From: Locusta migratoria
Lineage: Eukaryota > Arthropoda > Insecta > Orthoptera > Acrididae
Assembly: GCA_026315105.1 (NCBI GenBank)
Contig: CM048755.1
Span: forward strand, 210,230,333 to 210,294,332
DNA length: 64,000 bases
Direction of reading: 5' to 3'
The notes under the pieces are model-generated. The model searched no databases. It was not told the origin of the DNA and saw only the letters and a program-made list of their open reading frames with translations. How positions within the stretch are numbered: the first letter of the stretch is position 1; every line of letters starts with the position of its first letter. A program made the translations under genes and the position numbers. Of this stretch, positions 1 to 8,667 are shown piece by piece.

Positions 1-133
1 TCTCGTTTTCCTTCACAGCTTGCTCAATGTACACTTTGAATAACATCGTGGAAAACTTACAACCCTGTCTTACTTCCTTCCCAACCACTGCGTTGTTTTC
101 ATGACCCTCGATTTTTATAACTGCTATGTCGTC
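1..133 (-). mobile_element. LINE-D RT fragment (edge-truncated)
   Basis: Read on the minus strand, positions about 90 to 20 translate to a reverse-transcriptase block of the form VVGKEVRQGC followed by a TMLFKVYIEQ-like string, which matches the RQGC...LSPxLFNxYIEQ motif of LINE RTs. The piece runs off the left edge and stops where SINE-3 begins. It matches the family seen again near 9.1, 22.3, 43.1 and 46.4 kb. It is a dead fragment. Confidence 0.7.
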
Positions 134-358
134 ACCGGGCGAGGTGGCGCAGTGGTAACAAAGTGGACTCCCAGTCGGGAGGACGGTGGTTCAAATCCAT
201 CTCTGGCCATCCAGATTTATGTTTTCCGTGAAATCATTCCAGGCAAATTCCGGGATGTTTCCCTTCAAAGGGCACGGCCGATTTCCATCCCAATCCTCAG
301 CCAAAACTGTGAGCGTTAGCTACGTCTCTAATGACCAAGCTGTCGATGGGTATTTTCA
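134..358 (+). mobile_element. SINE-3 copy (tRNA-derived)
   Basis: A tRNA-like head has an A-box-like TGGCGCAGTGG at about 145-155 and a B box GGTTCAAATCC at 188-198. It is followed by the body CCAGGCAAATTCCGGGATG and an AAAGGGCACGGCCGA stretch. The same body recurs at 47.9 and 57.8 kb. The copy ends in a G tract that abuts LINE-A sequence. Confidence 0.75.
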
Positions 359-359
359 T

Positions 360-378
360 GGGGGGGGGGGGGGGGGGG
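360..378. repeat. Poly-G tract
   Basis: Nineteen consecutive G bases lie at the junction between SINE-3 and the first LINE-A coding sequence. The tract could be a replication-slippage product at the junction; no function is claimed. Confidence 0.9.
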
Positions 379-1227
379 AGTGCAGTGGGGAAGACAGTGG
401 GCATTGTGGTGAGGTTCTCTCCTGGAACTGTAGGATTTGCAGCAGGAATAAGATGATAGAGGAGCAGGAGCGTTTGATCTGCGCCCTTCAGGTGCAGTTG
501 AAAAACGCTGAAGAGGAACTAGGTAGGTTGAGGAGGGGAAGGGGGGCTGAGGAATGGGAACTGGCAGTTGGCAAGAAGGTAGCTAGGAGAAGGTATTCAG
601 ATAGCTTTACATTGCAAGTTGCAAATAGGTTTGACCAACTGTCAGAGTTGAGTGGAGATGAACCTGCTGTAGCTGTAGGTGTAGGAAGTACGCAGCAAAC
701 CTCAGCTTTTAGGAAGCCGAAATCTGTAGACAGGTCTCTTAGGAAGAAGAAGGTTCTGCTGCTAGGCAGTTCTCATGGCAGAGGTGTTGGCCAACAGTTG
801 CAGGAAGTACTTGGGAGTGATTACCAGGTCACCAGCATAGTGAAGCCTAGTGCAGGGTTATCTCAGGTCACTTGCAACACAGGGGACTTATGTAGGAATT
901 TTTCAAAAGAGAATCAGGTAGTTATAGTGGTTGGGGCCGGGAATAGTTTTGATAGGGACGGGGAATATGATATAGGTGGTGATCTGAAAAGGATAGCAAC
1001 TCAAACTGGTGGCACGAATGTGCATTTCGTACAGATGTTTCAGCGTCATGATAGGCCTTGTCTTAATACAGCTGTCAGCCGTATTAACATGGGGCTTGAG
1101 AAGGCGCTGATGACGGAGGCCATGGATCACATTGCAGTGGTGCCAGTTGAGGCTATCCAAAGGTCTGATTTTACTAGGCACGGTCTGCACCTCAATAAGT
1201 ATGGGAAGGAGAGGTTGGCAAAGCTCA
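378..1227 (+). pseudogene. LINE-A first domain: coiled coil plus SGNH-hydrolase-like
   Basis: The frame is open from the SINE-3 junction. It begins with a Cys-rich segment (CGEVLSWNCRICSR) and a charged coiled-coil-like helix (EEQERLICALQVQLKNAEEE). An esterase-like domain follows: a block I-like KVLLLGSSHGRG with the candidate nucleophile Ser, a central VVIVVGAGNSFDRD, and a C-terminal block DFTRHGLHLNKYGKERLA that carries the Asp...His pair. SGNH/GDSL-like domains are known in the first protein of some CR1/L2-type LINEs, where they are thought to help RNP or membrane interaction. The first Met inside LINE sequence is at 453; the true start is unknown. The ORF is cut by a SINE-1 at 1228, and without it the frame runs directly into the endonuclease domain. 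Confidence 0.75.
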
Positions 1228-1407
1228 AAAATGTTCAAATGTTTGTATAGCTTATGGGACTTAACTACGGGGTCATCAGTCCCTAAACTTACAAACTACT
1301 TATGAACTAGCTACAACTAAGGACGAGGGGGGATTCGAACCCCCGACCGTAGTGGCCGTGCAGACCGTGACTGAAGCGCCTCAGTCCCCTCGGCCACCGC
1401 GGCCGGC
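1228..1407 (-). mobile_element. SINE-1 inserted in LINE-A
   Basis: This minus-strand SINE-1 is flanked by a perfect 14-bp duplication GTTGGCAAAGCTCA (1214-1227 and 1408-1421). About 20 bp of body (GGCACAAATATCCATGCC region) is missing compared with other copies. Its head contains GGATTCGAACCCCC on the opposite reading, the complement of a B box. Confidence 0.95.
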
Positions 1408-1421
1408 GTTGGCAAAGCTCA

Positions 1422-2434
1422 TAGGTGACAGTGTAGTAGGGGGCGGGGGTTTCACTCATGGAAAAATTCCTGTAGTAGTTGGTGTTAGGGCTGCACCTTT
1501 TTTTAGACTGAAGACAGCTGATATGTATTCCTGCTTAAAGGAAGTCCCTCTAAGGAAGGAACCACCTTTGACAAAGTCTAAGAATATAAGTAATAAGGGA
1601 ATTACTGTTTTTCATCAAAATATACAGGGTATCAGAGATAAAGTTAATGAACTGCTTATTCATACTGATTCTGACATTATTGGTATTTCTGAGCACTTTT
1701 TAAGTGGTGTGACAATTCAGAGACTTCCTTTGCCAGGATACAGGTTAGCTGCCTTCTACTCTAGGAGTTCCTTGCAGTGTGGGGGAGTGGCCATGTACGT
1801 AAAAAACGATTTTTCATCGGAGTCAATCGATTTTTCTAAACACTGCACAGAACAGATATTTGAATGTTGTGCAGGAGTTGTTAATGTTAATGGAACTAAA
1901 CTAGTAATAGTTGTTATTTATAGATCCCCTGACAAAGATTTTAAAATGTTTCTGCCCAAGCTGGAATTGGTTCTGGGTTCACTGTATAGGAAGTATAAAA
2001 ATTTAATTGTGTGTGGAGATTTCAACATTAATTGTGTAGGTGATAGCTCAAGGAAAAGTCAGCTGTTAGATCTATTTAATTCCTATAACATGATGCAAAC
2101 AGTATTTTTTCTAACGAGGGTGCAAGGAAATAGCAGTTCTACCACTGACAATATTTTTGTTCATTCTTCATTATTAGAGGGGCACTCTGTCAGCAGAATA
2201 GTAAATGGCCTATCAGACCACGATGCCCAACTTTTAATTCTAAAAAGTATTTGTTCTCAAACTAATGTTAAACATAAATATCAACTACTCAGAAAAGCTA
2301 ATCCAGTTGCAATTGATACCTTTTTAAGCTTAATTAAGGAACAAGAATGGCAGGATGTTTATAGTGCTGATAATGCAGATGATAAATATAATACTTTCCT
2401 TAACACATTTCTTGCGCTGTTTGAAAGTTGCTAG
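1422..2434 (+). pseudogene. LINE-A AP-endonuclease domain
   Basis: About 330 residues of an APE-type endonuclease are intact. The motifs are FHQNIQGIRDK (N-terminal strand), GISEHFL (catalytic Glu), VVIYRSP, IVCGDFNI (Asp and Asn of the GDFN motif), STTDNIFV, and LSDHDAQL (terminal SDH with catalytic Asp/His). In the element family this enzyme nicks target DNA to prime reverse transcription. All key residues look present, but the frame is lost at about 2430 (stop TAG at 2432), just after the domain. Confidence 0.85.
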
Positions 2435-3170
2435 AACGCTCAAAACAGGGTACTTCCAGTAACAGACAGCCAGGGTGGCTGACAAAGGGGATAAGAGTAT
2501 CATGTAGAACTAAGCGGGAGTTGTATCAAAATGTTAGAAGCAGTCAGAATGAAGATGCAGTAGCTCATTACAAACAGTACTGCAAGGTTCTGAAAAATGT
2601 CATTAAGAATGCAAAAAGTATGTGGTACGCTAAAAGAATAGCAAACTCTCGGTATAGATTAAAACTATCTGGTCAATCGTGAAGGAAGTGTCTGGTCAGC
2701 AGCATCAGGTAGAAGGTATAACGTCAGTGCGTAGTAGGAATGTTTCTGTTACTGACAAGTTAGATATATGTGCAATATTCAATAAACACTTTCTGAATAT
2801 AGTAGGGGAACTAAACAAAACTCTAGTTTCTACAGGTAATCATATAACGTTTTTAGAAAATGCCTTTCCTAGGCTGATACCTGAAATGGTCCTTCATGAT
2901 ACTTCCATAGGTACCAGCTTGGTAGTGAAGGATGTTGCTCGTAATATTGACACAGTATCAAATAATGCAGTGCAAGAGATAAGTTCATGGCTAGTAGAAA
3001 ACAAGTTGATGTTAAATCACAGTAAAACTCAGATTTTACAATTTCTAAAAAATAATTTGACGAAACCTGACATTCTGATTACACATAATGGGCATGTGAT
3101 AAGTGAGACTGAACAATTCAAATTTCTAGGTGTTCATATAGACAGTAAGCTGTCATGGAAAGCCCATGTT
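2428..3170 (+). pseudogene. LINE-A linker and deleted RT
   Basis: Two overlapping frames continue the polyprotein: a basic linker with RQPGWLTKGIRVSCRTKREL and KSMWYAKRI (ending at a stop near 2680), then a frame from about 2670. Near 2910 the text jumps from the pre-RT segment (ENAFPRLIPEMVLHD) straight to TSLVVKDVARNI and WLVENKLMLNHSKT, which normally lie after the catalytic YADD/FADD box. The fingers and palm of the RT are therefore missing, about 200 residues judged from family length. Confidence 0.75.
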
Positions 3171-3375
3171 GCCGGCCGCGGTGGCCGAGGGGACTGAGGC
3201 GCTCCAGTCACGGTCTGCACGGCCACTATGGTCGGGGGTTCGAATCCCCCCTCGGGCATGGATATTTGTGCCGTCCTAGTTCGTAAGCAGGTTCATAAGT
3301 AGTTTGTAAGTTTAGGGACTGATGACCCCGTAGTTAAGTTCCATAAGCTTAACAAACATTTGAACATTTGATTTT
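3171..3375 (+). mobile_element. SINE-1 inserted in LINE-A RT
   Basis: This plus-strand, apparently full-length 205-bp copy is bounded by a perfect 13-bp duplication GAAAGCCCATGTT (3158-3170 and 3376-3388). It runs from GCCGGCCGCGG to a tail ending AACATTTGATTTT. The RT reading frame resumes on the other side. Confidence 0.97.
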
Positions 3376-3856
3376 GAAAGCCCATGTTCAGGATCTTGTT
3401 CCAAAACTAAATTCTGTTATATTTACCATTAGAACAATATCTGAGATAAGTGATTTTTCAACACGAAAAGTAGTCTATTACTCTTACTTTCACTCACTTA
3501 TAACGTACGGCATTGTTTTTTGGGGTAACTCGCCTGATGCAAAAAGGGTATTTCTGGCTCAAAAACGGGCGGTTCGAGCAATATCTGGTGTAAGTTCGCG
3601 AACGTCATGTCGATCCCTTTTCAGTAGTCTGGGAATTTTGACTCTGGCGTCACAATACGTTTTTTCTTTAATGTCGTTTGTTGTTAATAATATTAGCTTA
3701 TTCCTACGAGTTAGTAGCTTTCACTCGGTGAACACTAGACAGAAGTCTAATCTACATTTGCATCACACCACCTTAACACTTGTGCAGAAAGGGGTACAGT
3801 ATTCTGCGGCATCCATTTTCAATAAGCTGCCACAAGAACTAAAGAATCTAAATTGA
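3376..3856 (+). pseudogene. LINE-A RT C-terminal (thumb) region
   Basis: After the SINE the frame continues with a thumb-like LINE segment: KVVYYSYFHSLITYGIVFWG, then AQKRAVRAISG and a C-terminal GVQYSAASIFNKLPQELKN. The Y..F.S...YGI.FWG...A and QKRA.R.I.G strings are typical of CR1/Jockey RT C-termini. It stops at about 3856, followed by AT-rich 3' untranslated sequence. Confidence 0.8.
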
Positions 3857-3983
3857 AGAGTTACCTCATGGCTCAGTCCTTTTATTCTGTCGAGGAACTC
3901 CTAGAAAATTTAAACATTTAAGCTAATTTTTTTCTTTGTTGATTCTTTTCACTTTGTTTTAAGATTTTCGTGTGCAAAGGACC

Positions 3984-4184
3984 CGCCGGCCGCGGTGGCC
4001 GAGGTGACTGAGGCGCTCCAGTCACGGTCAGCACGGCCACTGCGGTCGGGGGTTCGAATCCCCCTTCGGACATGGATATTTGTGGCGTCTTTAGTCTTAG
4101 CTAGTTCATAAGTAATAGTAAGCTTAGGGACTGATAACCCCGTAGTTAAGTCCCATAAGTTGTACAAACATTTGAACATTTTTT
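3984..4184 (+). mobile_element. SINE-1 in LINE-A 3' region
   Basis: The copy has an 11-bp duplication TGCAAAGGACC at 3973-3983 and 4185-4195. It carries a few head mutations (GAGGTGACTG, TTCGGACATGG). Confidence 0.95.
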
Positions 4185-4294
4185 TGCAAAGGACCACTTA
4201 AAATTTTTCTATTACCATTCTTGTGTAACAATTAATGTATTGACTTGTTCCATGACCATGGAGTCTCACTCCTCAATTGGGTCCTATGAAACAG

Positions 4295-4470
4295 AAAAAA
4301 AGATAAAATAATAATAGTAAATGAACCCTAAGCTTCTTTCCTTCCTTAAATATAACTCTTAGTTCCCAATATTTTACCCCTACTACCTTCAGAGTGTGAG
4401 AGATTGTATTCCAATCGATATAGTCAAAAGTTTTATAGAGGCACAGGGAAAGGCAGACACGTGAAGTAAT
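4295..4470 (-). mobile_element. LINE-D RT fragment
   Basis: The minus strand encodes KTFDYIDWNTISHTLKVVGV, matching the KAFDxVDWxxLxxxLxxxG motif of LINE RTs. Compare the equivalent NVDWKTLFQILKVAEV at 22.28 kb. No flanking RT motifs are attached. Confidence 0.6.
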
Positions 4471-4699
4471 AAGAGAGACTTTAAACATATCATACGAGTG
4501 CGTTTCGTCAACGGCTGTATGCGAAACGAGCCGGCAGCAAGGCCTGTCACACCATGCGTAGTCAGCGATATCATGTAACCGTCAGGACGGACACATACCA
4601 ACAGAACGCTGGCCGACGACTAATACCGAAAAAAATTAAAAACAGCGAGCAGACGCGATATCGGGAAAGACTGATGACAGGGCTGAAACAAAGTACGTT

Positions 4700-4880
4700 A
4701 TGTATATTTTCATGGCGATACCCATTAATAAAACATTATCGAGTTTCAAGCCGCGTCAGGTGGTTCAGTCTCCACGCGTTTTCGGCAGAGATCTCCTCTG
4801 CCATATTCTAGCGGTTGACTGCCCTATCGACTTCTCTGCCGTGTTTATATAGCCGCGTTGCCACCAGTGACGTCACCGAG
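4700..4880 (+). promoter_or_regulatory. PLE terminal repeat piece with TATA box
   Basis: The segment from ATAAAACATTATCGAGTTTC through TTCGGCAGAGATC to GTTTATATAGCCGCG recurs in inverted orientation at about 8035-8175. A TATA-like TTTATATAG lies near 4845-4854. Its association with PLE coding pieces in between suggests that it is the element's terminal (pLTR) promoter region. That role is inference. Confidence 0.5.
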
Positions 4881-4977
4881 GCTCAGTTCTTGAGCATTTA
4901 TGGTAATGTTTCAGTCGCGCGGAAACGGCGCCCGCTTCAACTCCTCGCAAATTGATTTCCAGGCCGCACTAACAAGG

Positions 4978-5186
4978 GGAACACCAAGTATGGTACAAAG
5001 GGATTTTGATGGGTCGCAGGTATGTTGTGCGGGAACTCACCAAGCTAAAAGAATTTGTCCCAATGCGCCTTAGTCTGTAGGAAAATCCAGATAAAATTCC
5101 GCCGCGGTGGAGTAGCCGAGCGGTCTCAAGCGCCTCGCCGCGGAGCGCGCGGTTGCTCGCCGTGGAGGTTCGAGTCCTCCCTGGGG

Positions 5187-5237
<51 letters not shown>

Positions 5238-6243
5238 TGTGTGTGTTGTCCTTAGGTTAGTTTACCTAGGTTTAAGTAGTTTGTAAGCTACGGACTGATG
5301 ACCACGCAGTTTTGTCCGATAGATTTACAGACATTTGAACATTTTTTTTAATAAAATTCCAGGGCGTAACAGCTATACCGCTCGAATGTGAGTCAGAGTG
5401 GTGTAATTATCAAGGCGCTTGACTGGCGCGCGTGCAAACGACCTGAGTTCAAATCCTTCTCAGAATTTATTCTTGTTTATTTATTTTATTTTTTATTTAT
5501 TTATTTTTCCTTACACTTTTCCGACGATTGATTGTGTATAATTATATTCCTTTTTCTTACTTTATCAATTTTTATTGCAAAGATAAAGTTACATCAGGTA
5601 ATTACAGTTACATGAAGTTCTTGTACAATTAAACAACAGAACACATTTGGCCGCAGCATAATTACCCGCTGGGACGCGTCAAGTGGGCGCTCACTGCATT
5701 CGACGGTATAACAGGAGGGACGGGGACTGTAAACGCAGCTAGCAAATGCTGTAAAAGTTTTATAAGTGATAACTACGGATGATTTACTGATTTGTAAATA
5801 TCTTTCAATCGCCGTAAAAGTATGCTTCGAAATAACGATTAAAATAAAATAATCGTCAAGCAATACATAACATATTGAGCAATTAACATAAGTTATTATC
5901 ATGACCAATTACTCAAGTATTAACATTGGATTGGCTATGTAAGCATATAATTATACACAATCAATCGTCGACAAGTGTAAAAATAAATAAATAAATTCCG
6001 ACGGGATTTGAACTAGTATCGTCTGTGCGGTAATAAAGCGCATTGCTAAATAACCCACTCTGACTCACGTAGTGATAGTGGCTTGATACACATATAGATG
6101 TTAAGCGCTGGACTTGGATCTTGATTTTTGTTCAAACCAAGGCGTATTGGAACAAATCCTATTAGCTTGGTGGCCTGGAGGAGTTCCCGCACAACATACC
6201 TGCGACCCATCAAAGTTCGTTTGTACCATACTTGGTGTTTACC
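4978..6243. repeat. Long inverted repeat (foldback) with tRNA-like arms
   Basis: Left arm 4978-5550 (about 310 bp once SINE-2 is removed) and right arm 5943-6243 are imperfect reverse complements. Both carry ACACCAAGTATGGTAC at the outer end, GGGTCGCAGGTATGTTGTGC, GTGAGTCAGAGTGG, a B-box-like GTTCAAATCC, and ATTGATTGTGTATAATTATA at the inner end. The 390-bp spacer (5551-5942) shows nothing recognisable. The right arm abuts a minus-strand PLE. Confidence 0.85.
5101..5350 (+). mobile_element. SINE-2 with TG tract, inside foldback arm
   Basis: A perfect 10-bp duplication ATAAAATTCC lies at 5091-5100 and 5351-5360. The head is GCCGCGGTGGAGTAGCCGAG with B box GGTTCGAGTCC. A (TG)n run of about 58 bp (5189-5246) separates the head from the body. 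The SINE is absent from the opposite arm, so it came after the inverted repeat formed. Confidence 0.95.
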
Positions 6244-6295
6244 TTGTAAGCTGCAATTACCCGTCTTTATTGAGAGTGTTGTCAGTGTGAATAGT

Positions 6296-6961
6296 CTTGG
6301 CCAACATAAAACTGCCCACACACGGATATTTTATATGTCTGGTATTGTAAGGCTTACCGCGTCTTTCACAGAATTCATTACTTGCCGCATCTTTGCTGGA
6401 GGCCTAAATATTGTGTCAGTTTTATGTCTCTTCCGCGGGCGGCTAATCTACTCTGTTATTGAGCCACAAAACTGTAAAAATGAAATCTATTTGGTGTCTT
6501 CTTCGGTGTTCTTCTGCCATCGTGCCTTGGATGAAATAACTTGCGATATTTGTTTGTCTCTATAACCATATTTTTCTTTTTTAACTTTACGTAAGTGCTT
6601 CAGTTCTTTTTGTAGGGTTTAAGCATCTGAGACTCTTTCATCTCTATGAAACAAAGTTCTTTGAACAGACCGTTTATGCTCTGATTGTCTGGTAGTTGAT
6701 GGCGTGCAGATACCGATCTGTGTAGGTTAGCGTGCGGTAAACGCTGTGACCTGGACACCCAGTGGCTTTACGGCGGACAAGGGCGCACAAAAATAGCAAG
6801 GAACCATTCTCTGCTTCCATCGTGTATATTATGTGGCCGTGGATGTTATAGATGTGTACTAAGAACTCATGTACCTTTTCTAGTCCATGAAGCCAAATGA
6901 CTAAGGTATCGACGACGTAGCGAAGATCTAGCAAAGATACGGCAATTAATGAATCCCACAA
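6296..6961 (-). pseudogene. Penelope-like RT and start of GIY-YIG domain
   Basis: Read from 6961 downward: RYVVDTLVIWLHG (the YVDDT box with its first Asp replaced by Val), HSVYRTLTYTDRYLHA (PLE-typical), ISQVISSKARW, RHKTDTIFRPPAKMRQV, then TYKISVCGQFYVGQ near 6300-6345, which is the start of a GIY-YIG endonuclease. Penelope-like retroelements couple this RT with a GIY-YIG nuclease. Stops and shifts occur throughout and the GIY-YIG part is cut off beside the foldback arm. Confidence 0.8.
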
Positions 6962-7225
6962 AAACTATGTAGATCTTAGAATACCAGGAATATACATAAT
7001 TCCGTGTAAGTGTGAGCAGTTTTATGTCGGCCGGACTACTCGCACTATATAGCAGCGCCGCATAGAGCATGAAAAGTATTACAGATTACGTTATCCCGAA
7101 AAGGAAGCTGTAGTGGAACATGCTCTGGAAAATGGACATCGAATTGCGTTCGATGAGACGTCTATTACTAATGCATGAATGGCTTCTGGTATAGCATAAT
7201 AAACGGGTCAATAGAGATCAAAATA

Positions 7226-7922
7226 CGAGGCGCGACCAGAAAGTAAGTTCCGTTTCAATTTATCTCCGCTGCAGCGCTGCGACTGCAGTTCCGCACATGC
7301 GCTGTAGACGAAGTGTATCAAGGAGAAGAACGTGCGCCATTTGGAGATCGCTATCGGTTACGTACGCTTTGTTGTGCTTGTTTGAAATGTCGGAGTTGAT
7401 TGAAAATCCCGCCGCCTTTGAAATCAGGTCGGTGATTCGGTTACTGAATGCGAGGAAAGTGAAACCAAGGGAAATTTATCGGCAAATTTGCGATGTTTAC
7501 GGACCAAATGCGATGAGTGATTCGATGGGGAGAAGATGGGTCCGACAGTTCAGTGGCGGGCATAGTGATGTGGACGATGAAGAACGAAGTGTGCGTCCAC
7601 CTTTGGGTACAGAAGAACTGGTTCACGCGATTGATGACAAGATCCAGGAAAACCGTAGGTTTACAACTATTGCTCATCACTTCACCAATGATGACGAGCT
7701 GAAAGAAACTATTTCCAACTGGTTGAAGACACAGGCGGCAGATTTCTATGAAGAAGGTATACAAAACCTGGTGCCAACTATGACAAATGCCTGAAAAATT
7801 TCGGCAGTTATGTGGAAAAGTAGTTTAAGAGTTGTAGAAATTTGTGCAATAAAAATTTCTTCTGTATCTGTGTACAATTTCATTTTATTACCAAATGGAA
7901 CTTACTTTCTGGACTCACCTCG
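7226..7922 (+). mobile_element. Internally deleted mariner
   Basis: Terminal inverted repeats of about 26 bp (7226-7251 and 7897-7922, sharing CCAGAAAGTAAGTTCC) are flanked by TA (7224-7225 and 7923-7924). The 697-bp element keeps the transposase N-terminus and extreme C-terminus but not the catalytic core, so it could move only with help from another copy. Confidence 0.92.
7387..7794 (+). pseudogene. Mariner transposase with core deleted
   Basis: The open frame starts MSELIENPAAFEIRSVIRL and shows the paired HTH region (KVKPREIYRQICDVYGPNAM, RRWVRQFSGG, a shortened linker), then EELVHAIDDKIQENRRFTT. After IAHHF the sequence jumps to TNDDELKETISNWLKTQAAD and FYEEGIQNLVP, normally the last 40 residues. 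At 136 residues it is well under half of the usual about 345, and the D,D34D domain is absent. The frame is otherwise intact, so a DNA-binding protein could be made in principle. Confidence 0.85.
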
Positions 7923-8034
7923 TATTTGAAAATACTCTCAATAAATATGATGCACTGCAGCTCAGGATGTCCTGGGAACCTGTTATCGGGGAGTAGAAGC
8001 GGGCTCGGCGGTCACACTACCAAACAACTGCCAA

Positions 8035-8175
8035 ATATGGTCAAGACGCGGCGATGCGGATATATAAGCACGACAGCGGCATTTATAGGACAATCAACCA
8101 CTTGACAATGGTAAAGATCTCTGCCGAAAGCTCATGGGCAGCGACTTGAAACCCTGAATGTTTTATTAAAGTATG
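8035..8175 (-). repeat. Inverted copy of the PLE terminal piece
   Basis: This segment is the reverse complement of the 4700-4880 segment. It includes GATCTCTGCCGAA (TTCGGCAGAGATC reversed) and GGATATATAAGC, a TATA-like site when read on the minus strand. It lies just beyond the end of the plus-strand GIY-YIG frame. Confidence 0.55.
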
Positions 8176-8458
8176 TAATGTTTAAAATTTAAAAAAAGCA
8201 TTAACAGCAAAGGGGACCATCATACACTATAAATAATCTGTCCTGAGACACCAAGAGGTATTTCGGTTCCGAAGTATCGAAGCACACGTTATATGCGCAC
8301 TCGACCTTCGACTAGCAATAATTGTCAGCCTCTTTAGTCTGTTACAGTCGGCTGGAACTTCTACAGTGAAGCCGAAGGCAGTCTATGCCTTCCTATAAAC
8401 ACGGGTGAGACTTAAACCAACGCCAGCAGCAGACGTTGGGAGAGATTAATCTGGATAG
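8176..8458. other. Unassigned sequence
   Basis: I recognise no gene or named repeat here. The last bases, TAGGGTTCGAACC, resemble a B box and form the SINE-1 target site. Confidence 0.4.
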
Positions 8459-8469
8459 GGTTCGAACCT

Positions 8470-8667
8470 GCCGGCCGCGGTGGCCGAGGGGACTGAGGCG
8501 CTCCAGTCACGGTCTGCACGACCACTACGGTCGGGGGTTCGAATCCCCCCTCGGGCGTGGATATTTGTGCCGTACTTCGTATTAGTTAGTTCATAAGTAG
8601 TTTGTAAGTTTAGGGACTGATGACCCCATAGTTAAGTCCCATAAGCTATACAAACATTTGAACATTT
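8470..8667 (+). mobile_element. SINE-1 copy
   Basis: An 11-bp duplication GGTTCGAACCT lies at 8459-8469 and 8668-8678. The target itself looks like a tRNA B box, so the SINE landed in or beside an older tRNA-like sequence. Confidence 0.95.

Larger units (their letters stand above)
379..4290 (+). mobile_element. LINE-A copy, broken by two SINE-1 insertions
   Basis: This non-LTR retrotransposon copy has, in order, a coiled-coil/SGNH-hydrolase-like region, an AP endonuclease, a linker and the RT C-terminal part. Its 3' end resembles other copies (GACTTGTTCCATGACC near 4240, compare the complement at 10.95 kb). SINE-1 copies interrupt it at 1228-1407, 3171-3375 and 3984-4184, the last in the 3' untranslated part. 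Frameshifts near 2430 and 2670 and loss of the RT core make it non-functional. By the SGNH-type first domain I place it near CR1/L2 or Jockey-like clades; this is family knowledge, not a phylogeny. Confidence 0.85.
6983..7998 (+). pseudogene. Penelope-like GIY-YIG domain, split by mariner
   Basis: The plus strand encodes GIYIIPCKCEQFYVGRTTRT, then RRIEHEKYYRLRYPEKEAVV, EHALENGHRIAFD and SIEIKI up to 7224. The frame resumes after the mariner at 7925 with FENTLNKYDALQLRMSWEPV and a stop at about 7996. The GIY and YVG strings and the downstream Arg and Glu are those of GIY-YIG nucleases of PLEs. There is a stop after TTRTI and a likely frame slip near 7180. The orientation is opposite to the adjacent PLE RT, so the locus is rearranged. 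Confidence 0.8.

Noticed and set aside
186..377. Start of the long ORF at 186
   Set aside because: The first part of this ORF is SINE-3 and a poly-G tract; the LINE-A protein cannot begin there, so I start the domain at the junction.
3171..3265. SINE-1 heads as functional tRNA genes
   Set aside because: Good A and B boxes, but every copy continues into a shared body and tail and is flanked by target duplications, so they are SINEs.
3320..3350. CTGATGA in the SINE-1 body as a hammerhead core
   Set aside because: It sits in a GGGAC...GTCCC hairpin and no GAAA box follows, so it does not fit the ribozyme layout.
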